Positions 1 through 8,401 of a stretch of 59,570 nucleotides of DNA are shown here, one piece after another. Numbering within the stretch: position 1 is the first letter of the stretch; each line of letters starts with the position of its first letter. The notes beneath the pieces were generated by a model, which did no database searches, was not told the DNA's origin, and worked only from the letters and a program-made list of their open reading frames with translations. Source of the stretch: Bacteroidales bacterium (GTDB lineage: Bacteria; Bacteroidota; Bacteroidia; Bacteroidales; UBA4181); the NCBI GenBank assembly GCA_031275285.1, contig JAISOY010000225.1:1-59570 (forward strand), read 5' to 3'. The translations under genes were made by a program, and so were the position numbers.

Positions 1-636
1 TTTTACCACTCCATCTTTTTCGTAGTATAATGTTGTTTTAAATTCATCGGTGGGCATGCCGTCCGGAATGGTCATTCCTTGCGGAATATTAGCGCCGACG
101 CTGTAAGGGCGAAAATCCAATAAGGGAAGATGACGATAACAATAAACGGATATACCTATGATGACACCAGCTATCAGTACAACACAAATCCATTCGGTAA
201 CCGGTCTGTAAACAGGTTCATATTTCTTACGATATAGAAAAACAATCAATGCCAATGCCATTAACACCAGATTCTTGAAGAAGGTTTCCCAGTTAGTCAG
301 GACAAGGGCATCACCAAAACATCCGCAATCACTGACCGGATTTGTCAGTGCCAGGATAAATGTAAGTACGGTAAAAAAACACATGAATAAAAAAACCGCC
401 CATGCCGATACTTTCATCCGTAATCTTAAGATCAAAGATACTCCGATCAGAAATTCTGCTGCATTCATCAAAATAGCCAGTATGAACGCCAGAGGAGATA
501 AAAACGACAGGTTAAAAGCAGTAAAATAATCGATGAATTTATAGGTGGAACCTAACGGGTCTATGCCTTTAACAAATCCTGAAAAGACAAACACGATCCC
601 TAAAAGGATGCGAGATATGGCAGCGATGTTTTTCAT
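1..636 (-). CDS. DoxX/MauE-like membrane protein, 3' end cut by window edge
   Basis: The minus strand is open from an ATG at 636 to the left edge, giving 212 codons without a stop, so the C-terminus lies outside the window. The protein begins MKNIAAISRILLGIVFVFSG and has about four hydrophobic segments before a soluble tail. A CGC motif (SDCGCFGDA) follows the third segment, as in the DoxX/MauE-like redox-associated proteins common in Bacteroidales. That motif suggests a thiol-redox role at the inner membrane, but the substrate is unknown. A good minus-strand -7 element lies at 661-668. Family call is fairly confident, function is not. Confidence 0.75.
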   Translation of the reverse strand, partial: MKNIAAISRILLGIVFVFSGFVKGIDPLGSTYKFIDYFTAFNLSFLSPLAFILAILMNAAEFLIGVSLILRLRMKVSAWAVFLFMCFFTVLTFILALTNPVSDCGCFGDALVLTNWETFFKNLVLMALALIVFLYRKKYEPVYRPVTEWICVVLIAGVIIGISVYCYRHLPLLDFRPYSVGANIPQGMTIPDGMPTDEFKTTLYYEKDGVVK

Positions 637-660
637 TGGCTACTGTATTATTTTCGACGC

Positions 661-668
661 CAAAATTA
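661..668 (-). promoter_or_regulatory. Putative -7 element for the DoxX-like gene
   Basis: The minus strand reads TAATTTTG, an exact match to the Bacteroidetes TAnnTTTG element, 25 nt before the ATG. No TTTG box is seen at the usual distance, only a TTTC at 686-689. Confidence 0.45.
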
Positions 669-738
669 CGTATTTTTTCCTAACTGAAAATTTTCATGAA
701 CAAAAACAGAGAGGAACAAAATCATAAGATACTTTATA

Positions 739-746
739 TATCTTTG
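739..746 (+). promoter_or_regulatory. Putative -7 element of ilvE
   Basis: TATCTTTG matches TAnnTTTG exactly and lies 26 nt before the ilvE start. No clear TTTG -33 box is found 19-21 nt upstream. Confidence 0.5.
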
Positions 747-772
747 CATTATATCAAATAAATAAGTGCCAA

Positions 773-1786
773 ATGGAAAAAATTGACTGGAAAAACCTGC
801 CTTTCGGTTATATGCAGACCGATTATAATGTTCGTTGTTATTATAGGGATGGAAAGTGGGGTGAATTAGAGGTTCATTCGTCCGAGTACATCATGCTGCA
901 TATGGCCGCTACTTCATTACATTATGGCCAGGAAGTCTTTGAAGGAATGAAGGCTTTTCGTGGAAAGGATGGAAAAATCCGGTTATTCCGTTGTGCAGAT
1001 AATGCCCGCCGTATGATCGAATCGGGTACCTATATCCAGATGGCAGCACCTCCGGTTGAGTTATATATAGAGGCAGTGAAAAAAGTAATCGGGTTGAATC
1101 AACATTTTGTCCCGCCTTATGAATCCGGAGCTGCTTTATATATACGCCCGCTATTGATCGGCTCCGGTGCTGAAGTCGGTGTAAAGCCATCAAAAGAATA
1201 TCTTTTTCTTGTATTTGTAACACCGGTAGGTCCTTATTTCAAAACAGGATTTAAACCCGTTGATGTGATGATTACACGTGATAGTGATCGTGCTGCTCCT
1301 TTGGGGACAGGGCATATAAAAGTGGGTGGGAATTATGCCGCCAGCCTTCCGGCTGCTGCCGAAGCCCAGCGTTTGGGATACTCTACCAGTTTGTATCTTG
1401 ATGCAAGGGAAAAGAAGTATATTGATGAATGTGGCCCGGCGAATTTCTTTGGGATCAAAAACAATACCTATGTAACGCCCAGATCGAGGAGTATTCTTCC
1501 TTCTATTACCAATGACAGTCTGATGACTATCGCTAAGGATTTAGGTATTAAAGTAGAACGCCGGCAGATTGAAATCAGCGAATTAGGTGCTTTTGAGGAG
1601 GTCGGAGAATGTGGAACGGCAGCTGTCATAACTCCGATCGGGAAAATATTCGATCCACAGGAAAATCAAATATATGATTATGGAAAAGATGCCGGACCGG
1701 TATGTACGAAATTATACAATCTGTTAAGGGCCATTCAGTATGGTGATGTTCCTGATAAATATCAGTGGGTAACTGTAATTGATTGA
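773..1786 (+). CDS. ilvE: Branched-chain amino acid aminotransferase
   Basis: This 337-aa fold-type IV PLP enzyme interconverts Leu, Ile and Val with their 2-oxoacids using 2-oxoglutarate/glutamate. The PLP-binding lysine is K183 in GTGHIKVGGNYAAS, and the EVFEGMKAFR block near residue 54 and the YIRPLLIGSG block near 123 are typical of the longer type II BCATs. The length fits the family. It stands alone behind its own -7 element. The sulfatase gene begins at or just after its stop codon, so the two may share a transcript. The nearby Vor-type oxidoreductase could use its 2-oxoacid products. Confidence 0.93.
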   Translation: MEKIDWKNLPFGYMQTDYNVRCYYRDGKWGELEVHSSEYIMLHMAATSLHYGQEVFEGMKAFRGKDGKIRLFRCADNARRMIESGTYIQMAAPPVELYIEAVKKVIGLNQHFVPPYESGAALYIRPLLIGSGAEVGVKPSKEYLFLVFVTPVGPYFKTGFKPVDVMITRDSDRAAPLGTGHIKVGGNYAASLPAAAEAQRLGYSTSLYLDAREKKYIDECGPANFFGIKNNTYVTPRSRSILPSITNDSLMTIAKDLGIKVERRQIEISELGAFEEVGECGTAAVITPIGKIFDPQENQIYDYGKDAGPVCTKLYNLLRAIQYGDVPDKYQWVTVID

Positions 1787-1806
1787 TCATAAACCAAACT
1801 ATAGCT

Positions 1807-3366
1807 GTGAAACCTTATTTCAAATATTGGGGTATATTTCCGGTGCTTGTATCTTGTGTACCTCAGGGAGATAAAGCAACGGAAAATAAATCATTGGAAT
1901 TATCCGACTTTGCAGGATTCAGTAAGCCTCGGAATGTTATTTTTATCCTGAGTGATGATCATCGGTATGATTTTATGGGTTTTACAGGTCGTATTCCCTG
2001 GCTGGAGACGCCGAATATGGATCGCTTGGCGAAGGAAGGAGCATACCTGAAAAATGCCTTTGTTACCACTTCGTTATCTTCACCCAGCAGGGCTTCTATT
2101 CTTACCGGAATGTTTTCGCATGAACATACCGTAGTCGATAATTCTGCTCCTGTACCCGAAGGTTTGATATTTTTCCCCCAGTACCTTCAGAAAGCAGGAT
2201 ATAAAACAGCATTTTTCGGAAAATGGCATATGGGCCATGATACAGACGATCCGCGTCCCGGATTTGACCACTGGGAAAGCTTCCGTGGACAAGGACAGTA
2301 CTACAATCCGAAACTCAATATCAATGGAGAACAAATTGCATACAAAGACAGTACTTATATTACGGACTTATTGACCGAACATGCGATCGACTGGATGAAA
2401 GGACAAAAAGAAGGGCAACCATTTTTTGTTTACTTATCGCATAAAGCGGTACATGATAACTTCTTACCTGCAAAAAGGCATGCCGGCTGTTATGCCGGTA
2501 AAGAGGTTCCTCTTCCTCCATCATTTGATCATCCGAAATATGGAATAAGATCTTTACCCACGAAGGATACCAAAACAGGTAAGGTAGCCAGGGGAACGGA
2601 TTATTATGGGGAAGAAATGCACCCGGATTGGGTCAAAGCCCAGCGTGAAAGCTGGCATGGAGTGGATTATGCATATCATGGGAGGCAACCGTGGCAGACC
2701 AATGTCATCCGTTATTGTGAAACATTACGTGGAGTAGATGAAAGCATAGGGGCCATTTTGGATTATCTTGAAGAAGTGGGACTGGATGAATCTACATTGG
2801 TGATATATATGGGCGATAACGGATTTGCATGGGGAGAGCATGGATTGATAGATAAAAGGCAATTTTATGAAGAATCGGTAAGGGTACCCATGTTGGCTCG
2901 TTGTCCCGAAGTATGCAAAGGAGGTATGGTGATCGAACAGATGATCCAAAATATTGACATTGCACCCACTGTACTTGAAATTGCAGGCAAAGAAAAACCG
3001 GAACACATGAGTGGTAGTTCCTTTATCCCTTTAATGGAAGGAAAGAATGTTGACTGGCGCGACCGTATTTTTTATGAATATTACTGGGAGTATGATTTTC
3101 CTCAAACACCGACCATGCACGGTGTACGTACCGATCAATATAAATTGATCCGTTATCATGGCGTTTGGGATACCAATGAGTTTTTTGATATCCGGAACGA
3201 TCCTTACGAGACCAAAAATCTGATAGCACACCCTGAATATCAGGATATCATCCACCAGTTAACAGCTGATGTATATGATTGGCTGGAGTCTACAGATGGA
3301 ATGTCGATCCCGCTAAAAAGGACGGTACGTAAACATAATGACCACAGGAATCAAGGAGTATATTAG
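1807..3366 (+). CDS. Sulfatase (serine-type, probable S1 family glycan sulfatase), lipoprotein
   Basis: An arylsulfatase-superfamily enzyme that hydrolyses sulfate esters. The catalytic signature is S-S-P-S-R (about residues 91-95), so the formylglycine must be made from serine by an anaerobic sulfatase-maturating enzyme. No such gene is in the window. The SDDH metal site near the N-terminus, GKWHMG near 142 and MGDNGF are present, and the PRPGFD...FRGQGQYYNP stretch resembles N-acetylglucosamine-6-sulfatase-like members. The start is uncertain: no ATG is suitable, a TTG at 1783 overlaps the ilvE stop, and the chosen GTG gives a lipoprotein signal with lipobox LVSC, Cys17. Probable job is mucin or glycosaminoglycan desulfation. 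Confidence 0.85.
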   Translation: MKPYFKYWGIFPVLVSCVPQGDKATENKSLELSDFAGFSKPRNVIFILSDDHRYDFMGFTGRIPWLETPNMDRLAKEGAYLKNAFVTTSLSSPSRASILTGMFSHEHTVVDNSAPVPEGLIFFPQYLQKAGYKTAFFGKWHMGHDTDDPRPGFDHWESFRGQGQYYNPKLNINGEQIAYKDSTYITDLLTEHAIDWMKGQKEGQPFFVYLSHKAVHDNFLPAKRHAGCYAGKEVPLPPSFDHPKYGIRSLPTKDTKTGKVARGTDYYGEEMHPDWVKAQRESWHGVDYAYHGRQPWQTNVIRYCETLRGVDESIGAILDYLEEVGLDESTLVIYMGDNGFAWGEHGLIDKRQFYEESVRVPMLARCPEVCKGGMVIEQMIQNIDIAPTVLEIAGKEKPEHMSGSSFIPLMEGKNVDWRDRIFYEYYWEYDFPQTPTMHGVRTDQYKLIRYHGVWDTNEFFDIRNDPYETKNLIAHPEYQDIIHQLTADVYDWLESTDGMSIPLKRTVRKHNDHRNQGVY

Positions 3367-3427
3367 TTCTTGCTGAATACGGGACCCGGTTAAAAGGTAT
3401 AAATTCAGGGCTAAAAATGTAAATAAC

Positions 3428-3973
3428 TTATAGGGTTATTTCCTTAACCAGCGTCATTCCAGTGGTAATGGCCTGTTGGTTGAGCGGAATAAGTTTATGG
3501 TGCCGTTCGGGAAGGGATTTTTTCAATCCTTCAATAACATTTTCAACTTTCAGGAAAGGGCGAATGGACAAGTAGCCGCCCAGTACGATCATGTTAAAAA
3601 TGCGCGGATCGGTTTTCGATGCCTCCACAGCTGCTTCAATACAATATATTTTGATGTCCTTCCGTTCAGGATGACGAATGATCCCATTGCTGTCGTAAAG
3701 CAATATGCCGCCCGGTTTCACCATCGGCTCGAACTTATCCATCGACTGTTGATTAAGGATAATAGCCGTATCGAATTGGTTGAGTACCGGAGAGCTTACC
3801 GGTTCGTCGCTCAGGATGACCGTAACATTGGCCGTTCCACCTCTCATCTCGGGTCCGTAAGAAGGCATCCAACTAACTTCCATACCCTGCATAATTCCCG
3901 AATAAGCCAGGATTTTTCCCATTGATAGTACCCCCTGACCGCCAAATCCGGCTATGATTATTTCTTCTGTCAT
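3428..3973 (-). CDS. 2-oxoacid:ferredoxin oxidoreductase, gamma subunit
   Basis: The 181-aa protein has the pyruvate/ketoisovalerate oxidoreductase gamma fold, starting with IIIAGFGGQGVLSMGKILAYSG. It forms part of the enzyme that oxidatively decarboxylates 2-oxoacids to acyl-CoA with reduction of ferredoxin. It is the last gene of a minus-strand set in the order ferredoxin, alpha, beta, gamma, 22 nt after the beta gene. The small separate gamma subunit is typical of the four-subunit VOR/KOR type. Substrate (branched 2-oxoacid or 2-oxoglutarate) cannot be set from this subunit. Confidence 0.88.
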   Translation of the reverse strand: MTEEIIIAGFGGQGVLSMGKILAYSGIMQGMEVSWMPSYGPEMRGGTANVTVILSDEPVSSPVLNQFDTAIILNQQSMDKFEPMVKPGGILLYDSNGIIRHPERKDIKIYCIEAAVEASKTDPRIFNMIVLGGYLSIRPFLKVENVIEGLKKSLPERHHKLIPLNQQAITTGMTLVKEITL

Positions 3974-3995
3974 TTTTCTTTACTTTTTTGTCCGG

Positions 3996-4775
3996 CTATT
4001 TCTTGATTAATTCCCCGTTTGCTTTCAGGTCACCCAACGGATAATAGGGGAACATATTCTCTTCCATCCATTGATTGGCTTGCAACGGGGTCATCTTCCA
4101 TCCCGAATTGCAGCTGGATACTACTTCCACAAAAGAAGTGCCTTTATTCAATTTCTGATTCTCAAATGCCGTACGGATGGCTCTTTTTGTTTTTCTTACA
4201 GCCGCAGCCGTATGTACCGATTGGCGCGTAACATAATATGTCCCTTCAAGCCCGGCCACAAGATCGGTAATACGTAAGGGATATCCCATCGTTTCTACAT
4301 TCCTTCCCAGGGGAGAAGTGGATGTTTTCATTCCCGGAATGGTGGTTGGCGCCATCTGCCCTCCGGTCATGCCGTAGGTGCCATTGTTGATGTATATAAT
4401 AGCAATATTCTCACCACGGTTACAGGTATGGATGGTTTCTCCGGTTCCAATGGCAGCCAGATCTCCGTCACCCTGATAGGTGAAAACGAACTTTTCGGGA
4501 AGAACCCGTTTGACACCTGTTGCCACTGCAGTCGCCCGTCCGTGTGCTGCTTGTATCACATCGATATTATAAAAATCATACAACAATACCGAGCAGCCTA
4601 CGGGTGAAATACCGATCGTATCTCCTTGTATGCCCATTTCTTCCACTATCTCCATGATCATCCGGACTACCGTTCCATGCCCACAACCCGGACAAAAATT
4701 AAAAGTAGCTCCGGTAAGCAATTCACTGGGCTTGTATACTAAATTTTTTTCGTTGACAATATCTTTAACTTCCAT
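3996..4775 (-). CDS. 2-oxoacid:ferredoxin oxidoreductase, beta (TPP-binding) subunit
   Basis: A 259-aa thiamine-pyrophosphate subunit. The N-terminal FNFCPGCGHGT motif and the TPP/Mg motif GDGDLAAIGTGE followed by NNGTYGMTGGQ are intact. I chose the ATG at 4775 (MEVKDIVNEKN), 11 nt after the alpha-subunit stop. Reading further upstream gives a longer frame, but its first 37 residues overlap alpha and look non-native. It works with the alpha, gamma and ferredoxin subunits encoded beside it. Confidence 0.92.
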   Translation of the reverse strand: MEVKDIVNEKNLVYKPSELLTGATFNFCPGCGHGTVVRMIMEIVEEMGIQGDTIGISPVGCSVLLYDFYNIDVIQAAHGRATAVATGVKRVLPEKFVFTYQGDGDLAAIGTGETIHTCNRGENIAIIYINNGTYGMTGGQMAPTTIPGMKTSTSPLGRNVETMGYPLRITDLVAGLEGTYYVTRQSVHTAAAVRKTKRAIRTAFENQKLNKGTSFVEVVSSCNSGWKMTPLQANQWMEENMFPYYPLGDLKANGELIKK

Positions 4776-4786
4776 TGGCTTCTTTG

Positions 4787-5854
4787 TTACTTGTTGTCTT
4801 TCAGTTTCTCTAAAGCTTCCAGTATTTCTCCGGGAGCATGTACTACTCCACCATAGCGGCCAAAATGCTGAACGGGGATCCGGCATCCGGTAGCTAGCTT
4901 GACGTCTTCAATCATTTGTCCTGCGCTCATTTCAACAGATAGTAATCCTTTTGCATTACGCGCTGCTTCGTTCAGTTCCTTAGACGGAAAAGGAAAAAGT
5001 GTGATGGGGCGGAATAAACCCGCTTTAATACCTTTTGCACGGGCCAGTTCAACGGCTTTCCTGCTGATACGGGCACTGGCTCCATAAGCAATGATCAGGT
5101 ATTCGGCATCTTCACAAAAAGAAGTTTCACACCGGGTGTCTTCTTCTTCCATTTGTTTGTATTTGGCCTGAAGCTTGAAATTATGCTGTTCGTGTTCCAA
5201 TGCGTCCAGGTTCAGCGAGGTAATAATATTCCGTTCCCTGTCGGGCGTTTTGCCTGTGGTTCCCCAAGGTTCATAATCTGTCTTACGTGGTTGGAATTCC
5301 GGTAATTCCACTTTTTCCATCATTTGTCCGATCACTCCATCGGAAAGGATCAGGACAGGATTCCGGTATTTAAAAGCAAGTTCAAATCCGAGCGATACAA
5401 AATCGGCCATTTCCTGAACAGAGAATGGTGCCAGCACCAGCATACGGTAGTCACCATGTCCACCTCCCTTGGTACTCTGGAAATAATCGGCCTGCGATGG
5501 TTGGATAGTGCCCAGGCCCGGTCCTCCACGTGCCACATTAACGATCAGGCAGGGAAGTTCCGCTCCGGCAAGATAAGAAATACCCTCTGTCATCAGGCTA
5601 ATGCCGGGACTTGAAGAGGAGGTCATGATACGCTTTCCGGTAGACGCAGCGCCATATACCATATTAATGGCAGCTACCTCACTTTCAGCCTGTAAGATAA
5701 CCATACCGGTAGTCTCTTCCGGATTTTGTTCGACTAAATATTCTAATATTTCCGATTGCGGAGTGATGGGATAACCGAAATAGGCATCTGCTCCTGCGCG
5801 GATAGCTGCTTCAGCTATGGCTTCATTGCCCTTCATCAACCGAAGTTCTTTCAT
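4787..5854 (-). CDS. 2-oxoacid:ferredoxin oxidoreductase, alpha subunit (VorB-like)
   Basis: The 355-aa subunit carries the pyrimidine-binding domain of the oxidoreductase. Its start, KGNEAIAEAAIRAGAD followed by YFGYPITPQSEI, closely resembles proteins named VorB (3-methyl-2-oxobutanoate:ferredoxin oxidoreductase), although KorA proteins share the motif. GVIGQMMEKVELPE near residue 168 is also typical. It lies 62 nt downstream of the ferredoxin gene and 11 nt before beta. By name-level similarity a branched-chain substrate is preferred. 2-Oxoglutarate remains possible. Confidence 0.9.
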   Translation of the reverse strand: MKELRLMKGNEAIAEAAIRAGADAYFGYPITPQSEILEYLVEQNPEETTGMVILQAESEVAAINMVYGAASTGKRIMTSSSSPGISLMTEGISYLAGAELPCLIVNVARGGPGLGTIQPSQADYFQSTKGGGHGDYRMLVLAPFSVQEMADFVSLGFELAFKYRNPVLILSDGVIGQMMEKVELPEFQPRKTDYEPWGTTGKTPDRERNIITSLNLDALEHEQHNFKLQAKYKQMEEEDTRCETSFCEDAEYLIIAYGASARISRKAVELARAKGIKAGLFRPITLFPFPSKELNEAARNAKGLLSVEMSAGQMIEDVKLATGCRIPVQHFGRYGGVVHAPGEILEALEKLKDNK

Positions 5855-5916
5855 TGGATATCTTTTATGATTTACTGATTAATCGTCTCATTTTGGGAAA
5901 GAATAGCTTTAATTGA

Positions 5917-6141
5917 CTATTCTTTTATCCTATATACGGTAATGGCTCCGTCCGGGCATATGATCGCACAATTGGTACACCCTGTACAATCTTCGGGATT
6001 TACCATCGCTGCATAATAATAACCTTTGGAGTTGACGTTCTTGCCTAATGTAATTACATGTTGCGGACAATTCACCGTGCATACGCTACAACCTTTACAA
6101 CGCTCTGCATCAACAACTATTGCCCCTTTTACTTTTGCCAT
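5917..6141 (-). CDS. 2[4Fe-4S] ferredoxin subunit of the oxidoreductase
   Basis: A 74-aa protein with two complete cluster motifs, CKGCSVCTVNCP and CTGCTNCAIICP. It is the delta subunit that passes electrons from the TPP site to free ferredoxin. It is the first gene of the minus-strand operon, which continues with alpha, beta and gamma. A -7 element lies at 6194-6201. Confidence 0.92.
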   Translation of the reverse strand: MAKVKGAIVVDAERCKGCSVCTVNCPQHVITLGKNVNSKGYYYAAMVNPEDCTGCTNCAIICPDGAITVYRIKE

Positions 6142-6193
6142 ATTTTCTATGTTTGAAAATTAACGGTTGGTACCATTAATGTTAAATCGGCTG

Positions 6194-6201
6194 CAAAAAT
6201 A
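6194..6201 (-). promoter_or_regulatory. Putative -7 element of the oxidoreductase operon
   Basis: The minus strand reads TATTTTTG, an exact TAnnTTTG match, 52 nt before the ferredoxin ATG. No clear TTTG box lies at the standard distance. Confidence 0.45.
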
Positions 6202-6248
6202 CAAAAAATAGTATGAATTTAATCGAGATAAGACAAATAAGTACTTCC

Positions 6249-6992
6249 TTACCAGAATACATATATCAAATACGACAGGACAATAATTCCGAATCCTGCA
6301 AGGTTGACTATGATGATCAGGATAATCGACTGTATCCAGGTCAGGTCTTTTTTTGCAAAAATGATGATCAGTAAAAACTCTATCAGGGCTATGATAAAAA
6401 AACGGATAAGATAATTGACCGGGAGAACCCATTCAAAAAAACCACTGAACAGGAATATGCCTGCACTAATCGAGATCAGGCGTTTGGGAAGTTTGGTGAG
6501 GAAAATATAAATGCATGCTATCAAAAGCTTTACAATAAAGAATATTAACAGAAAGACAAAATATGACTTTTCATCATCATTTTTTTGCGGATATAGAAAA
6601 TCTTTCGTCCGGACTTTTATTTTTTCTGCATCAATAAGAACCGAGAAAGTGCTTCTTTGGGGCGAAATTTGAAATGACCTGCTTTCTGCTTCTTTCCCGT
6701 CTGAGGTTACAGCGGTTATTTTTATTTCCTGTTTTTGTGAAGCCGTAAAGAATAAACTTGTTTGGAGTTGGCCTTTAAATGCCATTGAATTGAAAATAGT
6801 AATCGTGTCACCGGCTTCTTCCATATCCGGTGCGATCACAAAAATGTTTTGATAATGAAGGGAATCTTCATTAAAAGTTACATCCAACTCTATGGTGAAC
6901 CCGGCAAAAATCTTACAGGATAAAAACAACAACAAGACCATGATGTAGTTACACCTTAATGTTTGTCTGTATTTTAGCTTACCGGAGATCAT
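6249..6992 (-). CDS. Unknown membrane protein with N-terminal periplasmic domain
   Basis: I do not recognise a family. The 247-aa frame has a signal sequence (the likely functional start may be the Met at codon 18, MVLLLFLSCKIFAG) and then about 105 residues of beta-rich soluble sequence. Four hydrophobic segments fill the last 105 residues and the protein ends ...LIYVFW. This order, an exported domain followed by a C-terminal four-helix membrane block, suggests an envelope protein anchored at the inner membrane. It is monocistronic between the oxidoreductase operon and a divergent SGNH gene. Confidence 0.6.
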   Translation of the reverse strand: MISGKLKYRQTLRCNYIMVLLLFLSCKIFAGFTIELDVTFNEDSLHYQNIFVIAPDMEEAGDTITIFNSMAFKGQLQTSLFFTASQKQEIKITAVTSDGKEAESRSFQISPQRSTFSVLIDAEKIKVRTKDFLYPQKNDDEKSYFVFLLIFFIVKLLIACIYIFLTKLPKRLISISAGIFLFSGFFEWVLPVNYLIRFFIIALIEFLLIIIFAKKDLTWIQSIILIIIVNLAGFGIIVLSYLIYVFW

Positions 6993-7048
6993 ATTTTTAT
7001 ATCATAAAAGGAATAACAAAAAAAATAAATACAAAAAAACACAATTTC

Positions 7049-7080
7049 CTTGTGAAATAGAAGCGCTACAGTTACTTTTG
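7049..7080 (+). promoter_or_regulatory. Putative promoter of the SGNH hydrolase-ispE pair
   Basis: TACTTTTG at 7073-7080 matches TAnnTTTG exactly. A partial -33 box (CTTG, 7049-7052) lies 20 nt upstream. Confidence 0.5.
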
Positions 7081-7126
7081 TTTGATGCAGATGTTATTTT
7101 TCTGATTTTTATCGTTTAATATTGAT

Positions 7127-8401
7127 ATGACTTTTCACCTACTTCGTATTCAGGAGTTTCTTAGTAATAAAAATAAGCATATGTTTTTAACTGCAATTTT
7201 TCTATTCTGTTTTCTTTGTTATCCAGGGGTGCAAGCTGAAGCTTTTGTGCCACAGGATGATGTTTCCCCGGATAAAACACATATTTATAACCGGGGAACC
7301 CTCAATAATTGCCGGATAAAATTTGAAAGAGAAAAGAAAGGTCGTGTTGCATTTATGGGAGGGTCTATCACTGAAATGAAAGGATGGCGTGAAATGATAT
7401 GTGAAGAATTACAGCGACGGTTTCCTGATACTGAATTCGATTTTATTGCTGCAGGTATCAGTTCTACAGGCACTACCCCCGGAGCTTTTCGTTTTGAAAG
7501 GGATGTGTTGAAAAACGGCACTGTTGACCTGTTATTCGAAGAAGCTGCGGTAAATGATGAGACCAATGGGTTTAATGCCATAGAACAGATACGGGGTATG
7601 GAAGGGATCATTCGTCAGGCCCGCCTTTCAAATCCTGATATGGATATTATCATGCTTCATTTTATCTGGGATGAAATGCTGGACCCGCTGGCCAGTGGAA
7701 AAATTCCTGAAGTCATTCAGAATCACGAAAGGGTGGCAGCATACTATCAGGTTTCTTCCATCGATCTTGCGTCGGAAGTATCTCAACGGATGCAGGATGG
7801 GGAGTTTGACTGGAAAATGTTTGGAGGGACACATCCGGCCCCACTTGGACACAAAATATACGCAGCCACTATTAGTCGTTTATTCGATCAGATGTGGCAA
7901 CAACCTTTACCGGATACAGCAAGGATACATCCTCATCTTCTGCCTCCTGTTCCAATGGATTCATTTAGTTATTACCGGGGAAGGCTGGCGGATATACGTG
8001 AAGCAAGACTGAAACACGGTTGGAAATATGAGCCTGAATGGATACCTAAGTTAAAAGCATCAACCCGTAAGGGTTTTGTGAATGTTCCTGCTTTAGAAGC
8101 GCTCGATCCGGGTTCAGAACTTTATTTTACCTTTGAAGGGACTGCTATTGGGATCTTTAATGTTGCAGGACCGGATGCCGGTATCATCGAATACAGTGTA
8201 GATGGACAACCCTTTCGCCAGAAAGATCTCTATACCAAGTGGAGCCGGAGCCTCTATATTCCCTGGGTTACCATGCTTGAATCCGAATTACCGGATGGCA
8301 AACATGAAATAGTGATCAGGACCGGCAAACAAAATCATCCGGAAAGCAAGGGAAATGCCTGCCAAATATTTTATTTTACCATAAATGACCGGAAGCTATG
8401 A
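7127..8401 (+). CDS. Secreted SGNH/GDSL-type hydrolase
   Basis: A 424-aa exported protein. The SGNH block I is GGSIT (Ser80), the Asn block is AVNDE (Asn143) and the His block is GGTHPAPLGH (about 233-242). The position that is usually Asp in DxxH is Gly here, so the acid of the triad may be missing or supplied elsewhere. Residues 290-424 form a separate beta-rich C-terminal domain. The start could also be the Met at codon 19, which gives a more usual signal peptide (MFLTAIFLFCFLCYPGVQA). Probable role is removal of acyl groups from glycans. Its stop overlaps the ispE start by 4 nt, although the two have no evident functional link. Confidence 0.78.
   Translation: MTFHLLRIQEFLSNKNKHMFLTAIFLFCFLCYPGVQAEAFVPQDDVSPDKTHIYNRGTLNNCRIKFEREKKGRVAFMGGSITEMKGWREMICEELQRRFPDTEFDFIAAGISSTGTTPGAFRFERDVLKNGTVDLLFEEAAVNDETNGFNAIEQIRGMEGIIRQARLSNPDMDIIMLHFIWDEMLDPLASGKIPEVIQNHERVAAYYQVSSIDLASEVSQRMQDGEFDWKMFGGTHPAPLGHKIYAATISRLFDQMWQQPLPDTARIHPHLLPPVPMDSFSYYRGRLADIREARLKHGWKYEPEWIPKLKASTRKGFVNVPALEALDPGSELYFTFEGTAIGIFNVAGPDAGIIEYSVDGQPFRQKDLYTKWSRSLYIPWVTMLESELPDGKHEIVIRTGKQNHPESKGNACQIFYFTINDRKL

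Noticed and set aside
275..727. Two short plus-strand frames (84 and 60 codons)
   Set aside because: They overlap the DoxX-like gene on the minus strand or its promoter region, and their peptides have no protein-like pattern.
3476..3925. A 149-codon plus-strand open frame
   Set aside because: It lies opposite the oxidoreductase gamma subunit, which has a clear family signature.
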